64,000 nt of DNA from Gigaspora rosea (GCA_003550325.1 QKWP01000103.1:467073-531072), one strand, 5' to 3'. Positions 1 through 12,327 are shown, counted from the first letter of the stretch. Made by a program: numbers and translations. The notes: generated from the sequence alone by a model not told the origin.

Positions 1-319
1 AAAATGATATTTTAACAGAACAGGCAATAAGCACAATTAATAATAGTAATAGAGAAGCAATATAGGTTGGATAACAATATATATATTAAGATATCCATTA
101 CATTTTCATTATACATCATGATTTTACTTATTTACAAATAACAAATCAAAAAAGAAAATAAATTTTGTAAATAAACAAAGATGTAAAGATAGGAGTTTAA
201 AGTTAGAGTGTTAGTATTAGAGACTACAATAATAGATTTGTGCTTATTATATATAAAATTTCATTCTCATTAGTTTTAATTAGTACAAGATCAAATAAAT
301 ATTGGTTTTCAAGTATTTT

Positions 320-460
320 TGCTTCTTTTTTTCTTTAACATGTGTTCAGAATCTATGTCCAGTTGATCCAGAATCAATGAAATAAATGTAGCACAAATTT
401 TGACTATTCTGGATCAACCCAATATAAATTTGAACATATGTGAAAGAAGAAAAAAAAGCT
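320..460. repeat. Palindromic MITE-like repeat
   Basis: Left arm (tttctttaacatgtgttca, then cagttgatccagaat) is inverted at 400-460 (attctggatcaaccc, then tgaacatatgtgaaagaag). Arms of about 55 bp, no coding content. Confidence 0.7.
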
Positions 461-589
461 AATAAAACTTTATAATAAAATATTTCTTTTAAAACAATTT
501 AAAATTTGTATATATCCAAGATCATTATATAGAAGCTTGTTATTTAATTACTAGCTAAATTAGTTACCAATATTTCAACAATCATTAGA

Positions 590-715
590 GATTTTGTTAA
601 GAGTTTTATCAATTTGGCATAGGTTCCACCAATTCATTATAGGTTTTGTTAATTTGTTATAGATTTTATCAATTATCAGGGATTTTATTAATTATCAAAG
701 TTTTGTTATAACAAA
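590..715 (+). repeat. Imperfect short tandem repeats
   Basis: About five units of 22-28 bp with the theme TATAGATTTTATCAATT / GGGATTTTATTAATTATC. The remaining sequence 460-1198 is A+T-rich with no gene seen. Confidence 0.6.
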
Positions 716-1198
716 ACTATAATAAACCTATTCATTACTACAAAAATAATTTTATCAGGCATTTTTAGTATTAATTAAATATTGTAATATAATTAAAAAT
801 AAAAGATTATAATTGTATAAGTGATAGGCAAAGTATAATGCAAGTATATTAAGGGCATCCATAAATAATATTATGTACCCCACATAGTAGCACCTGACCC
901 CCTTGACTATATAAAAAAATTTTCAAAATCCATATGTTTATATATAAAATTTTACAAAATCTTGAATATTTTGTGATACAGTAATCCGATTTGGATGATT
1001 TAGGCACTATTCGATTCATTTCAGTCCACTTTCACAAGCATTTATTGCAGGTTTTACCCTATAGTATTATCATTATTATACAATTTTATATAAGCAATTT
1101 ATAAGTAGATTATTAGCTAAAGCAAGCCATTGACAATTGTAAAATTCAATTTACTAGAGATAATGCTATGTTATATAAATAATTGGATTAAATTTTAT

Positions 1199-1544
1199 AA
1201 AATGCACCTATGGTATTCAATACCAATATGAGGTGTAACATGAAGATCAATTTAAAAAAATGAACAAAAAAAAAATAAACAAAAATTAAATTTAATAAAT
1301 GTTAAGTTAGAGTAAATAGTTAGGGTTAGGGTGAGGCATAGTATATAGTAAAATGTTACAAGGAATTTTTATTTTTTAAAAAAAAGGTGGTTTCATAGAT
1401 AAAATTTTGAGTTAGAAGGTATTTTTCAAAAAAAAATATCAAAACAACAAAAATTTAGGTTACACCTGATCTTTATGTTATATCGCATTTAAAAAATTTG
1501 ATTGGTGAAGATCATTATGGTGTTGAACACCAATGGTGTATTTT
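1199..1544. mobile_element. Inverted-repeat element with TTAGGG core
   Basis: Imperfect terminal repeats (AAAATGCACCTATGGTATTC left; AAAATACACCATTGGTGTTC right, reverse complement). Near the centre, 1319-1336 reads GTTAGGGTTAGGGTGAGG. No frame. Confidence 0.65.
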
Positions 1545-1559
1545 AGTAATATCGTTTAA

Positions 1560-2846
1560 TAATTACTATAATCAAAAAATTAGCCCATAAGAATCATTTT
1601 GTTCAACTAATTGATTAATGAATTTTATTTGACTAATTAATTAATCGATTTTTTTAACTAATTAAATAGAGACCAAACAATTAATTGGCTAATCAACTAG
1701 TTAACTTATCAAATTGTTAAATAATAAATTAATTGACAATTAAATAAACAACTAAATAATTAGTTGAATAAAATAATAATTAAGGATTGGAGAATAACAA
1801 CAACTGGGTAATATTCCTAAATAATTAATTGATTAATTGTATTGATACAACTTGATAAAAATTTTTCAATTGATTAGTTGATAAATTATTTTATTCAACT
1901 AATCGATTTTTTAATTTTATCCAACTAATTGATTAGTTTGCCAATCAACTCTATTAATCAGTTAAAAACTAATTAATTAGTTGAATAATGATAACTAAAA
2001 CTAGTAAAATATATATAAAATAGCAACTGAAATAGCAAGATTGATATTTTTCATATAGGCAAATGATACTTATTACTTGTGATATCTAAATGTGATAAGT
2101 ATAATATTCCAAATTTGGATAAACATTCACACGATTTGTTACACAGATCACTGGGTAAAATAAATTTGAGTGATTGATATCCATATGATAGGCCTATTTT
2201 TAGTAAATTGCAATGGTAGAGTAGGCTTTTTTTTCAGAGGTTTCTTAAAAGAAACTGAACAATTAATGAGGATATTAAATTATGTAATAATTACTATAAC
2301 ACAATAATATAATCATATAAATTGAAAATTTTCTTTTTATTAAGTATATCAATTGCTTTGCCAATTAGTAATTCTATCTGTTGCATTTCCAATACTAGAC
2401 TGTAGGTATAATTTAATTGGACTGATACTGGACTGGACTATATCAAATATATAAAAAAACCCCAAAGTTCTATATTAACTGAAATATTGCAATAATTACA
2501 AAAAAGTAAACCATTATTAGTATGAAATATACCTTCATATTCTTTACAAAGTGTATTCATTACTGCTATTTTACCTTCTTATCCAAGAATACAGTGTTAC
2601 TTTGAAGATTCAAAGAACCAAGGTAGCATAGTGTTATTAAAGTGCCCGTTTCTAAAAAAATTAGTCTCTATGGATAAGCTAATAAACCAAAAAAAAAGCA
2701 AATTATATAAAAAACGTCGAATTAATATACCTATTCACGAAACAGTTTTCCCAATTTTCATTACTTTTATATTGTTAAGCTAAATTAAGCCATTTTAACT
2801 AAATAGTAGAAAATAAGTTAACAAAACTAACCATATTGAAGTTATG
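1560..2846. repeat. A+T-rich intergenic DNA with TTAATTGA-type inverted repeats
   Basis: 1590-1985 is packed with both orientations of caactaattgattaa; a similar patch lies at 3520-3650. 2000-2846 shows nothing recognisable. Confidence 0.55.
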
Positions 2847-2850
2847 TTAA

Positions 2851-3220
2851 GGGTAGGGTGAACATAGATCATTTTTAATAGTGATCACGTTGTAATCATA
2901 TGAAATCAGGTGATCGACCAATCAGGATTGTAAACAACATAGATTCAACCAATCAGAATTAATAATTTTTTGTGCAACCTAAGGAAATTTGGGGTCACCT
3001 AAGTTTTTTTACCAATATATGAAGGTAGGTTTTTTCAAATAATATAGGGTTTAAAATTTTACTATAACAAATAAGAAGCTTCAAATTATATGCCACGAAA
3101 TTTTGGGGAACATTGGCAATAATTCTAAAAAGTTTTATTAGAAGCATGTGTTTGATTTCTATATAAAATTTTTCTGTATCACATAAATCATACGAAAATT
3201 GATCTACGTTCACCCTACCC
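2851..3220. mobile_element. MITE with TTAA flanks
   Basis: Terminal repeats GGGTAGGGTGAACATAGATC and GGGTAGGGTGAACGTAGATC (reverse complement) lie between TTAA tetranucleotides at 2847-2850 and 3221-3224. TTAA duplication is typical of piggyBac and Kolobok groups. The 72-aa minus frame inside is not protein-like. Confidence 0.75.
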
Positions 3221-3810
3221 TTAAAGAAACTTTCTAGTATACTAGCATACCTATTTTGGAATGATCTTTCGATGATGTTTTGCTTAAACTTGAAAGAAAG
3301 AATATAGATTTTTAAATAAAGAACATTTAAATTAGCTAATTAGATTTTTTTCTAATTATCTATTAACACGTTACTAAGTTTGTTAATACAAATTTCAAAT
3401 TGTCACATATTGGTAATAACAAATTAATTTGATTGGTAAGATTTGATGTACAAAATTTGGAAAATCTTAATCTGTGATTTGAAAATATCATCCAAATGAG
3501 TCAAATTTGCCCATATGTTATATGATTATTTGATTAATCAACTAATCTACTAGTCAATTAATTGACAAATAGTTGGCCAATCTATTAATCAATTAGTCAT
3601 AAAATTCAAATCAATTAATTGCCAACTTTACAACTAATCAAATAATTTAATTTTTGATTTGTATTACTAACTAGTTTATATTATACATGGTTTAACGATT
3701 CTCTTTTACTTTATGTTTATACTTGCAATAGTTAATTTATGTTGTAAAATTTATTTTTATTACATTATATATAAATAAAACAATGACTTTCTATATATTT
3801 AAAACAATAT

Positions 3811-4672
3811 TGTTACTATCAGTTGGGAGATATCAGACCTATTGGTTAAAGTTACTTGGATAGTAAACAAAGTTTAGGGCAATTAGAGTGAGTTTTAAAT
3901 GGATATTGGGTTGTAAGAATATTAGATAGTTTAGGAGTAAAAGATAAGATGGATTTATAATAATAAAGAAGGAAAATATATAATCATGAACAATGTAATA
4001 AATAATTACTATAAATATAAATCAAATAAACAATCATAATCATTAAACTCATATGCAATAATTAGTTAGTATGATATATAAAGAAATTATATATATTATA
4101 AAGAAAAAATTTACTCAGATATTGTCTAAAGATACAAGCAAGTAAATACATGTTTTTTTATACATATTAGTTAACTCAATTTTTCCTGGGTCAATCTTCT
4201 TCTGTTATTACTAATACAAAATTTCTTTAATACCAATTGAATCTTCTTCTTATATCTTTACCTAATTCAAGACTCAAACCCAAACTATTAATTTTGAAAT
4301 CCACTTTTTTAACTCTTTATTGGGCTAGCAGATTTGTAATAATATTTAAAGGCTTTATAATACTCAGTATTATTCATATATCAATCCAACTACTTTCATT
4401 CATTGCAAATAATTTAGTATAGAATTTGGAAATAGTAATAAAATATATCTATAGGAGTACATATATGGAAACTGGAACATATATAGATAGTAATAAAATA
4501 GTTATATATATAGTAATAATATTGAATAGGTATAGGTATTATATTTTAAAGAATCAAGATGATACAGTTTAAGGTTTAATAGGAGCAATTAAGGTACAGA
4601 TTGTAATTATACAGGGATGAAAAAACAGGGAGATAATCATAAGAAAATTTTATACACAAAAAATTTTTTAAG
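3811..4672. repeat. Solo-LTR-like repeat, copy 1 (strongly C-to-T decayed)
   Basis: Direct repeat of 6128-6981 over about 850 bp. Starts TGTTACTATC. Differences from copy 2 are mainly T for C and A for G, particularly where copy 2 has CpG (cgtgtc to tatatc, gcgata to gtaata, gtatcgatcc to atatcaatcc). Confidence 0.72.
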
Positions 4673-4760
4673 ATATAATATACTTCTTCTCTTGATTTTT
4701 GAGCTCCCGTGAGAAGATTGAAAATAATTACAAAGGTTTTCTTTGGTTTTGAAATACCTA

Positions 4761-5118
4761 GAGCACTAATATTTATTACCTAATATCCATTTATTATAGA
4801 GGCTTACCAGGACCCCAAAGAACTCTGATACAACTCAGATGATTCTAAAAAAGGAATTTTGTATAGAAATTCATTAAACATTGCATTTTTATATAGTAAA
4901 TTTTTCAATTGCTCTATTTTATACATCTATTTGGCTAAAATACTACTAAAATTATACAAACTCAGATCTAAGTTGTATTAGAGTTCTTCGGGGTCCTGGC
5001 TTACCCCACCCCTAGGTAATAATTTCATCAAATTTAATTGGCTAAAATTTTTTATATGAGATAAAATTTGGCTTGACCCCCACCCCCTAAAATATTATCT
5101 AATACATGTCAGTGCTCC
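4761..5118. mobile_element. MITE family X, copy 1, with a second MITE inside
   Basis: Ends GAGCACTAATATTTATTACC and the inverse of GGAGCACTGACATGTATTA. Same family as 38017-38184, which lacks the inner insert 4807-4999. Flanked by TA-containing sequence. Confidence 0.72.
4807..4999. mobile_element. MITE with CCAGGACCCC ends and CTTA duplication
   Basis: Terminal repeats CCAGGACCCCAAAGAACTCT and CCAGGACCCCGAAGAACTCT (reverse complement); CTTA at 4803-4806 and 5000-5003. The uninterrupted site is seen in the family X copy at 38017-38184. Confidence 0.78.
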
Positions 5119-6127
5119 TACTAACTCAATGTATCAATCAACAAAATCCTCAACAGAACCTTCAAAAATGTCAAATTGAAGTTTATTGCTGCTTTTAATT
5201 TTCTCTCTATAATAATATGAAATTAGAACTGAAAAAGATGAGCATGAAAAAGATTTTTAGATGATCTCTCTATACTAGGGAGTATGCAATAGAATTCTCC
5301 TAGCCCTAGCATTTGAAGAATACATAATTGAATCTTTCTATCTTTGATGAGTATCATCACTTTTGGTTATAAAAGAAACAGAGTTTTCTTATTCCAGTTC
5401 TTAATATCAATAAAACCATGTAGGGGGCAAGACAAACATGATCTTCTTTTCAGCCCACCAACATGAAGCAGTTTTAATTTCATGGTTGGGCTTGCTTCAT
5501 TTGTTCTCTATCCATGACTTCAAAGTCATGTTCTACCAAAAGATTATTAGTGGAAAGCTTCTTGACTATAAAAATTTGAATATGTTTCTTTTTCTGTATC
5601 TTCTGATTCTTTGTAATCAGAATCATATCCATAATAACACTTGCCAGAAGAAAGGTTTTGATATTTGGAAGAGACATCCAACGATTTAGTGGAATTTGGG
5701 TTACAAGTTTCAACTTATATGAAAATGTATATTTGATGGCATAATGTCTTACTGACAGCAATTGTAGCAGACAACATGTTTCAATTTTTGAGTCTTGGGG
5801 TTAGGAGGTGAGGGACAGACTTTACTTTCAGGTCTTCTATCCAAATTGTTATAGTGGTAGGGGTTTTGATGAGAAAAGGTGCTAGCTTCAAAACTGGAGG
5901 TAGACATATAAGTAGAAAACACATTTGGTTGGAAAAGTCATTTAGGGTCCACATGAGTGAAATGAATTCCAACATTATAACAGCCAAATAAAGTAAGTTG
6001 GCCAAGTCAGATTGGTCCATTGTTGAAAAAAATTAAAAGAAAAAATCTAACTACAGGGTGAAAAAAATAAAAAAAATTTTATAATGAAATCTGAAGTACA
6101 GCGTATCTCCACACAATCAGCACCATT
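5119..6127. other. Intergenic stretch with unresolved open frames
   Basis: Moderately higher G+C than its surroundings between 5400 and 6020. Minus frames 5781-6020 (79 aa, hydrophobic) and 5480-5761 (93 aa) and an overlapping plus frame exist, but none shows a known domain, and stops separate them. Possibly a decayed gene; not called. Confidence 0.25.
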
Positions 6128-6981
6128 TGTTACTATTGTTGGGAGATATCAGACTCACCAGTTAAAACTACCTGGATAGAAACGAAGTTTAGGGCAATTG
6201 GAATGGGTTTCAAATGGATATCGGGTTGTAAGAATATCAGATAGTTCAGGAGTAAAAGATAAGGTGGGTTTATAATAATAAAGGAGGAAAATATGTAATC
6301 ACGAATAATGTAATCAAATAATCACTATAAACATAAATCAAATAAACAATCGTTAAACTCATGCAATAATCATTCAGTACGATATATAAAGAAATTACAC
6401 AGAAGACTTTATTATAAAGGAGGAATTCACTCAGACATTGCCTAAAGATACAAGCAAAGCGAATACAATGTTCTTTTATACATGCTAGTTAACTCAATTT
6501 ACCCCGGGTCAATATCCTTCCGTTATTACTAATACAAATTTCCCTTAACATCAATTGAATCTTACCCTCGTGTCTTTATCTAATTCAAGACTCACATCCG
6601 AAACATTAATTTTGAAATCCGCCTTTTTAACTCTTCATCGGGCTAGCAGATTTGCGATAAATTTAAAGGCTTCACGACGCTCAGTATTATTCATGTATCG
6701 ATCCAACTCACTTTCACACGTCGCAGATAATTTAGTATGGAATTCGGGAATGGTAATAAAATATATCTATAGAGGGACATATATGGAAACCGGGACATCT
6801 ATAGATCGTAATAAGCAAGTTCTATATATGGTTATAACGTAGTGTGGGTATAGGCATTATATTTTTGGAAGAATCAGGGTGATACGGTTTAAGGTTTGAT
6901 AATCAGATCATGATCATACAGGGATGGAAGTACAGGGGTGATGATCATAAGGAAGATTTTATGCGCAGAAAAATTTTAACA
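6128..6981. repeat. Solo-LTR-like repeat, copy 2
   Basis: Begins TGTTACTATTG and ends AATTTTAACA, so TG...CA with matching TGTTA inverted ends. No internal retrotransposon genes adjoin it and no 5-bp duplication was evident. It retains CpGs lost in copy 1. The 95-aa frame inside (6555-6842) is also open in part in copy 1 but is not recognised. Confidence 0.7.
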
Positions 6982-7685
6982 ACGTGTATAAACATGGAAT
7001 AGGTTATGAAGATCGATATTAGGATGCTAAATTTTGTCAAGTTTCAAAAATGATTATAGAAATTAGGAGATCATATAATTTAAAATTTTTATATACGAAA
7101 TTTATCATTTCCAATATCAATCGAGAAACGTTTACTGAAATAAAAGAATTTAATGAATAAACAGGCTGTAATTTATCAAGAGGTACAGTACATATAACAC
7201 GAACATTTTAAGTTAAAGCGGTAATTAAATTATAATCATTTAATTTTTATAGATATTTTTAAAACCAAAGTTTCGAATACATATATCATTGTATACAAAA
7301 TTTTAAACTGAAATAATTTTTAGAACTAAAGATAAGAAGAGATAAAAATCTTTTATAACTGAATTATAGCTTGTAAAATCTAAAAAAAGGAATTTTTAAA
7401 TTATTTTGTTTCTGAGTTATAATATAAAACAATTATTGAATGCTTGATGTACAAATAACAATCTTTTAAGTTCTATAGTTGCTTTATAAAATCGAAAATA
7501 CGCATTAGTTCTATGTGCTGCGCATATGGTACAGATAAAAATGATTGTAAGGATTTTTTTTTATAAATTACAATAAAATCTTTTAAAGGATAATAAATAA
7601 GTTCACTTATTATAAAGCTAAATAAAAAAAAATAGTATAAACTGTATAATCTATGTGCTTTAAAAAATTAAACCTATACGTTACA
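6982..7685. other. Downstream flank of the Ras-like gene
   Basis: A+T-rich; no gene, repeat border or RNA recognised. Confidence 0.4.
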
Positions 7686-8919
7686 TTAAGTGATAATACA
7701 ATTGGTCAATTTTCTTCCTGATCCTGAATGCCTTCTTTCATATGCTGTCATTTCTCCATCTTTTGATTGTCTTATCATTCTAATTACACTATAAAATACC
7801 CGATCTACATTTATACCGGTCCTTGAAGATGTTTCAATGAAATCACACTTTAATCGTCTTGCCATAAGCATGCCTTCTTCCTTTGAAATTTCTCTTTCGT
7901 TAAGCTTATCATTTTTGTTTCCAACAAGGACCATAGGTACACTTTCATCATCATCATCTTTGACTTTTAAAACTTGATCGTAAAATCCATATACTCTCTC
8001 AAACGTGGATCTTGATGTTATTGAATATAGAAGAACGATACCCTCACCACCTCTATAATCGCAATTAGAAACATAAATATGAATCCATTTAGTAAAAAAA
8101 AAAATAATAATAATAATAAATTAAGACATACTCAATCCATTGATCTCGTAAAGCAGTGAACTCATCTGTGTAAATAATGAGTGTTAATTTATGCATCGAC
8201 ATAAATATTTAACATACTACCATTATGCAAGGATCAAAGTATTTATTGCTATAGTATTTTAAAAGAGACAAGACACAAATTATAAACAATCGACTCTGTT
8301 AAATAGTAAAAAAATTTATTATCAATATTTAGTAAATTCAGTTTACGAGGATCATTTTGCAGGAAATACTTTGATCCGTGCACTGTTTTTAATCATTATA
8401 AGCACCTTTTCCAGCTGTGTCTAATACTTCAATTTTACATGGGTGACCATCAATGACGGCCTGTTTACGATACGAAGACTCTATTGTTGGATCATATGTC
8501 TGTTTTTAAGTGATAATAATAAGTTTTCATTTATGCAGCAGCTCATGTTATTGTATGTAAATATAAGTAAGGTACCTCTATTTAATAAAATTTTAATAGA
8601 AGATAATCAAGAAATTTTATTAATGGATCATCAGCATTTAAAAATAAATTATTTTTAAAATGATTAAACTTACCAGGAAAACAATTTAAACAAAACTATT
8701 ATCAACAAATAATTTAAGTATTGAAAGATTTAATAATGATTCCAAAAAATTGAATAAATATTTGGTATACATAACATACTTGCATAGTTAGTGCAGTCTA
8801 AAATGAATTAAACCATTAATATAAATCTATTATATTGTAATGACATGGTCCAAACTAGCTATTTTAAGTACCTTTCCGGTGTCGCTGTCACCGAGGACGA
8901 CAATTTTATAATTTTGCAT
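7686..8919 (-). CDS. Ras-family small GTPase, six exons, CaaX terminus
   Basis: Membrane-anchored GTP/GDP switch of the Ras family. Exons I infer on the minus strand: 8872-8919, 8780-8797, 8674-8695, 8406-8499, 8132-8165 and 7686-8052, with GT-AG borders. In H-Ras numbering the product aligns almost without gaps: P-loop GDSDTGK at 10-16, T17, switch I YDPTIE at 32-37, DTAGK at 57-61 followed by [12 protein letters not shown] (G4), ETSSRTG (G5), and C-terminal CIIT, a CaaX prenylation signal. About 194 aa, normal for the family. Three things are odd. Residues 12 and 13 are Ser and Asp, not Gly-Gly, and residue 61 is Lys, not Gln; in known Ras proteins changes at these sites impair GTP hydrolysis. 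Exon 3 (22 nt) does not join exon 4 in frame with canonical sites: one codon near residue 30 is short by two bases, so a microexon, unusual splicing or a frameshift is possible. Family call is firm; intactness is not. Confidence 0.85.
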
Positions 8920-9674
8920 AGTTTAACTATTTCTTGGATACGGACAGTACGAAGATGCTAAATATATATATATAGAAATATGAGTAGTTGTAGTACGTAT
9001 TGTCCGTCAATTGAAACTTAAAAACTATCACGTTGTTTTACAAGCCACAGATATCCAATATTGTATTTGAAATTAATCAATATTTATACTATTGCTATAC
9101 ATTTAATTTGTAAATAACAAAGATAATACATAAATATATAATTGCTAAAAATTAATTTACATATTTTTTAAATTTTGATGAAATTCTGAGATTATAGCTT
9201 GGAGATAGAATACATTCTAATTCTTTGTTAGACACTTTATATCAACAAGAACCAACTTAATGAACTTACATTAATGGTCTTTTTTATAGATATATATATA
9301 TTTTTATGGTTTTTTTTCCTTGTAAGCTTTGACTAATAGGAAAAAGGTTATTTGAAACTGTTGCACTAAACATAGGGGTTTAATATGTATCTACGTATGC
9401 GCATAATAACAAGTAACCAGTACGTTACCAAAGATTTAACATAGTTTCAAAAATAAGTATAAAATAGTTGATTGGCTTCCACATAATGAAGATTCTTGGT
9501 CTGTAAAATGTTTGTATTCTCACATGTCCCAACACAAAAACGTTTGTTCAGTTGATCATTACAAATAATATATAATAACAAAACTGATAACAGATAATAT
9601 ATGATGCTGTGTTACTTGATTATTTATCATTGACGGACAAACAAAACAATACGACTGTAAAAGGTGAAACTACC
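8920..9674. other. Upstream flank of the Ras-like gene
   Basis: Probable promoter side of the GTPase gene. Short AT microsatellites near 9290; no definite promoter element identified. Confidence 0.4.
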
Positions 9675-9954
9675 CCTAGATCGCCACCAAAATTTCACCC
9701 ACGCGTGATTTTTGGCCAATAAAATGGTGATCAAGTGTAACGTTACACGATCAAGAAAAGCATCAAAATTGATATTTCACAAAAGTTTGCATAAAAATCA
9801 CATATTATGCATCGACGAAAAGTTTTCTTAAACGATTTTACTATTGGAATGTTTAAACTGTACCTTAACATAGACTCTAATCCTATATAAAAGTGCTTTA
9901 AAAAATTTTGTTAATACCTAATCACGGTGGGTGAAATTTTGGTGGCGATCTAGG
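9675..9954. mobile_element. MITE with CCTAGATCGCCACC ends
   Basis: Terminal repeats of about 35 bp start CCTAGATCGCCACCAAAATT on both strands. 280 bp, no frame. No target duplication seen. Confidence 0.82.
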
Positions 9955-10019
9955 AAGATGTGATAGGATATCACGTGATCGAAAGAAGAGAAGTACATGA
10001 CCTTTCACTCATAATGCCA

Positions 10020-10400
10020 TTATATGTAAGTGCAGGTAAAGCTAAAAGTATATGAGAATCAGAAAATGGCGCAAGGAAGATCAAAGAGAATACAATGGGA
10101 GTAGCGAGTACGTACAAGAGTTAGGTACGACGAATCCAGGTCCACGGGTACTTGAACAAAAAATTCGCGCGACCCAACTCACCCGAGATGAAGACACATG
10201 ATTCCATCATTTCCTCACTTTCATTTCTTCGTTTGCATTCTTCACTCACAGCCGGCTTGCTTCAGCAGGAGGGAAATGGCTCACCAACTACAATAATCCT
10301 ACGGCGACTCCCAGTGCAATTACGATTACTTTTTTCGCGGGATATCTTTGCCGTTCTGCCAACTCTGTCAGTTATTCGCTTCTCTAGCACATTTTTTTTC
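10020..10400. other. GC- and CpG-richer island, possible unresolved exon or promoter
   Basis: This stretch is clearly richer in G+C and keeps CpG dinucleotides, unlike its surroundings. A plus-strand open frame runs 10152-10406 (84 aa), but the overlapping plus frame ending at about 10386 (KWLTNYNNPTATPSAITIT...) and one minus frame are also open and look as protein-like. A good 3' splice-site-like tract (ttcttcactcacag) ends near 10250. No family is recognised. It could be an exon, a promoter of a gene on either side, or an unmethylated regulatory region. Confidence 0.3.
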
Positions 10401-10788
10401 AGCTAATTTTCAATAAAACTCACCTCGGTCTAAATTATTTGCCGACATAACCCAAATAAACACAAAGTGTCTAATGTAATGCGAATGTGTTTCGACATCT
10501 TTTCCAGTATTACCAAGGCAAAAAAAGGTCACGTAATTAAAATTTCAAATCACTATTTATAATAGACCTGCATTATCGTGTTGTGATAAAAATTTTTAAC
10601 AACAAAAAAAAAAACTAAGTTTATTGTGACAACATTCTTTAATTTTTATATTGTATTTAAAGCAATTCAGTAATACACTGATATTTTAGATATTCAAAGC
10701 TTGGACATGCTTGACATGGTTGTTAAAAAAAAAAAAAACTTGGAAGCCAAAAATATGCACGTTCGTATGTATTAATGTTTACAAAATA

Positions 10789-11035
10789 CAGTCAGACCCC
10801 CTAAATGCAACCCTCTAAATGCACGTTCTATGAAAACCCCCTAAATGCAGGTCTTCACTTGGCCCAACTAATATTGTGCTTATAAATTTCTACCCCCCTA
10901 AATGTAATTCCTCTCTAAGTACATGTTTACTAAATATTTTCTGACTGTGCGTAATAATATAAATTTCTACCCCCCTAAATTAATACCTCTCTAAGTACAT
11001 GTTTACTAAATATTTTCTGACTGTGCGTAATAATT
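10789..11035. mobile_element. Mariner/pogo-type MITE with internal 77-bp duplication
   Basis: Left end TA then CAGTCAGACCCCCTAAATGC; right end TCTGACTG near 11023. The right part is duplicated: units start at 10882 and 10959 (ataaatttctacccccct...gactgtgcgtaataat). Repeated CCCTAAATGCA motifs match the elements at 29321 and 30946. Confidence 0.65.
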
Positions 11036-11800
11036 AAAAATTGTTCGAATTTTATTTATTAATCGATAAACATTAATGCGAAAGTTAACAAAAAAAAAAA
11101 TCCTCTATTAGTATAGTTATAAAAAAAATGGTGAAAATGCTAATTCTTTATACAGTACAATTGTTACAGGACAGGCTCACGTCCTAAGTTTATAGTTACG
11201 GTTAACGTGATTATATATGTAACGATAATTAGTAAATATTTGGTTTGATATTTCTGCATTTCTGTGAAACTAGCCAATAAAACCAATAGACCAATCAGAC
11301 ATTTTAGCTGCATTATAATTCGTCATTTGTTGTGATGATTGAAAAAAACGGTTCAATAAGCAATTTCTGAATGACGAATGGTAAAACCTATGACGTATAA
11401 CGAAACCGATATTGAATGATGAAGCATGTGAATGTCTATAAATTTTTTTCACAATATAACGAATCGATCCATATATGAGGGTTAGAAGTACCTGAACGAT
11501 ACGATACGTCAGTCATAGTTATCAGCCAAGCAAAAAAAGTGAATTAGCAAAATCCGAGTATACGGTATTCCAGTAAACTCAATGACAATAAATGTTAACT
11601 TTTCTGTTTATTGTCTACTACTTATTTCCAACTTTTTCTATTGTTACCCGAAATTTCCCGAAGAAAGCTTTACCTCCTACAAGTATCTGATTAGTTGACG
11701 GAGAAAAAAAAACCATTAAAAAGAACTTCGTTTATTTGTAAGGCTTCATCAATCGTTAAAAGTTTCATCAGACGAGGTTTGTAATTAAACGTTTCGTCAA
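11036..11800. other. Intergenic DNA
   Basis: A 60-aa minus frame (11270-11452) has no recognisable features. Nothing else supported. Confidence 0.35.
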
Positions 11801-12143
11801 TAGAGATGGGTACGGTCAGGTCATGACCGGTCAAGATTATGACCGATGCCAAATTCTTAATATTCTGGCTAATAAATGAATATTTATTGCTTGAAATTCA
11901 TATCAGTGTATCTGTATTGGTTTTTTATTATTAAACCTAAATCCTTTTCAATTTGGGTTAATCGGTTATTTGTTGGTGTGTTAAATCTGTTGGAGTAATC
12001 TTACTAATAGCCGTTTTTGCTTCCTCTATCTTGGTATTAGTTGTCGTCAGGCCAGCATTAGGAAGTTTAATGTTATCAATTTTAGTTTCTAATCCTTTTA
12101 TTGCGTTATTAGTTGTAGTTAAGTCGGTGATAAATAGACCCGC

Positions 12144-12297
12144 CACTTAAAAATTTTCCAGATCATGTGACTTTGCATGATTAATTGATATGATTCATTT
12201 TTAAATAAAACTTTTTTATTAATATAAATGACAAATATAACAATAATGTGTATATAAATTAATGTATATCACATGGTCTGAAAAATTTTCAGGTGGT
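12144..12297. repeat. Hairpin MITE inside the hAT-like element
   Basis: CCACTTAAAAATTTTCCAGA at the left is inverted at the right (TCTGAAAAATTTTCAGGTGG). A related left half flanks SINE copy 1 at 21440 and continues at 24645-24740. Confidence 0.65.
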
Positions 12298-12327
12298 GTT
12301 TAAACCCGGTTGAGAAATGCCTTGTTC

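Noticed and set aside
1319-1336. Possible telomere (TTAGGG repeats)
   Set aside because: Only two units, internal to an inverted-repeat element; not a chromosome end.
8443-8658. 71-aa plus-strand open frame
   Set aside because: It is antisense to exon 4 and the introns of the Ras-like gene.
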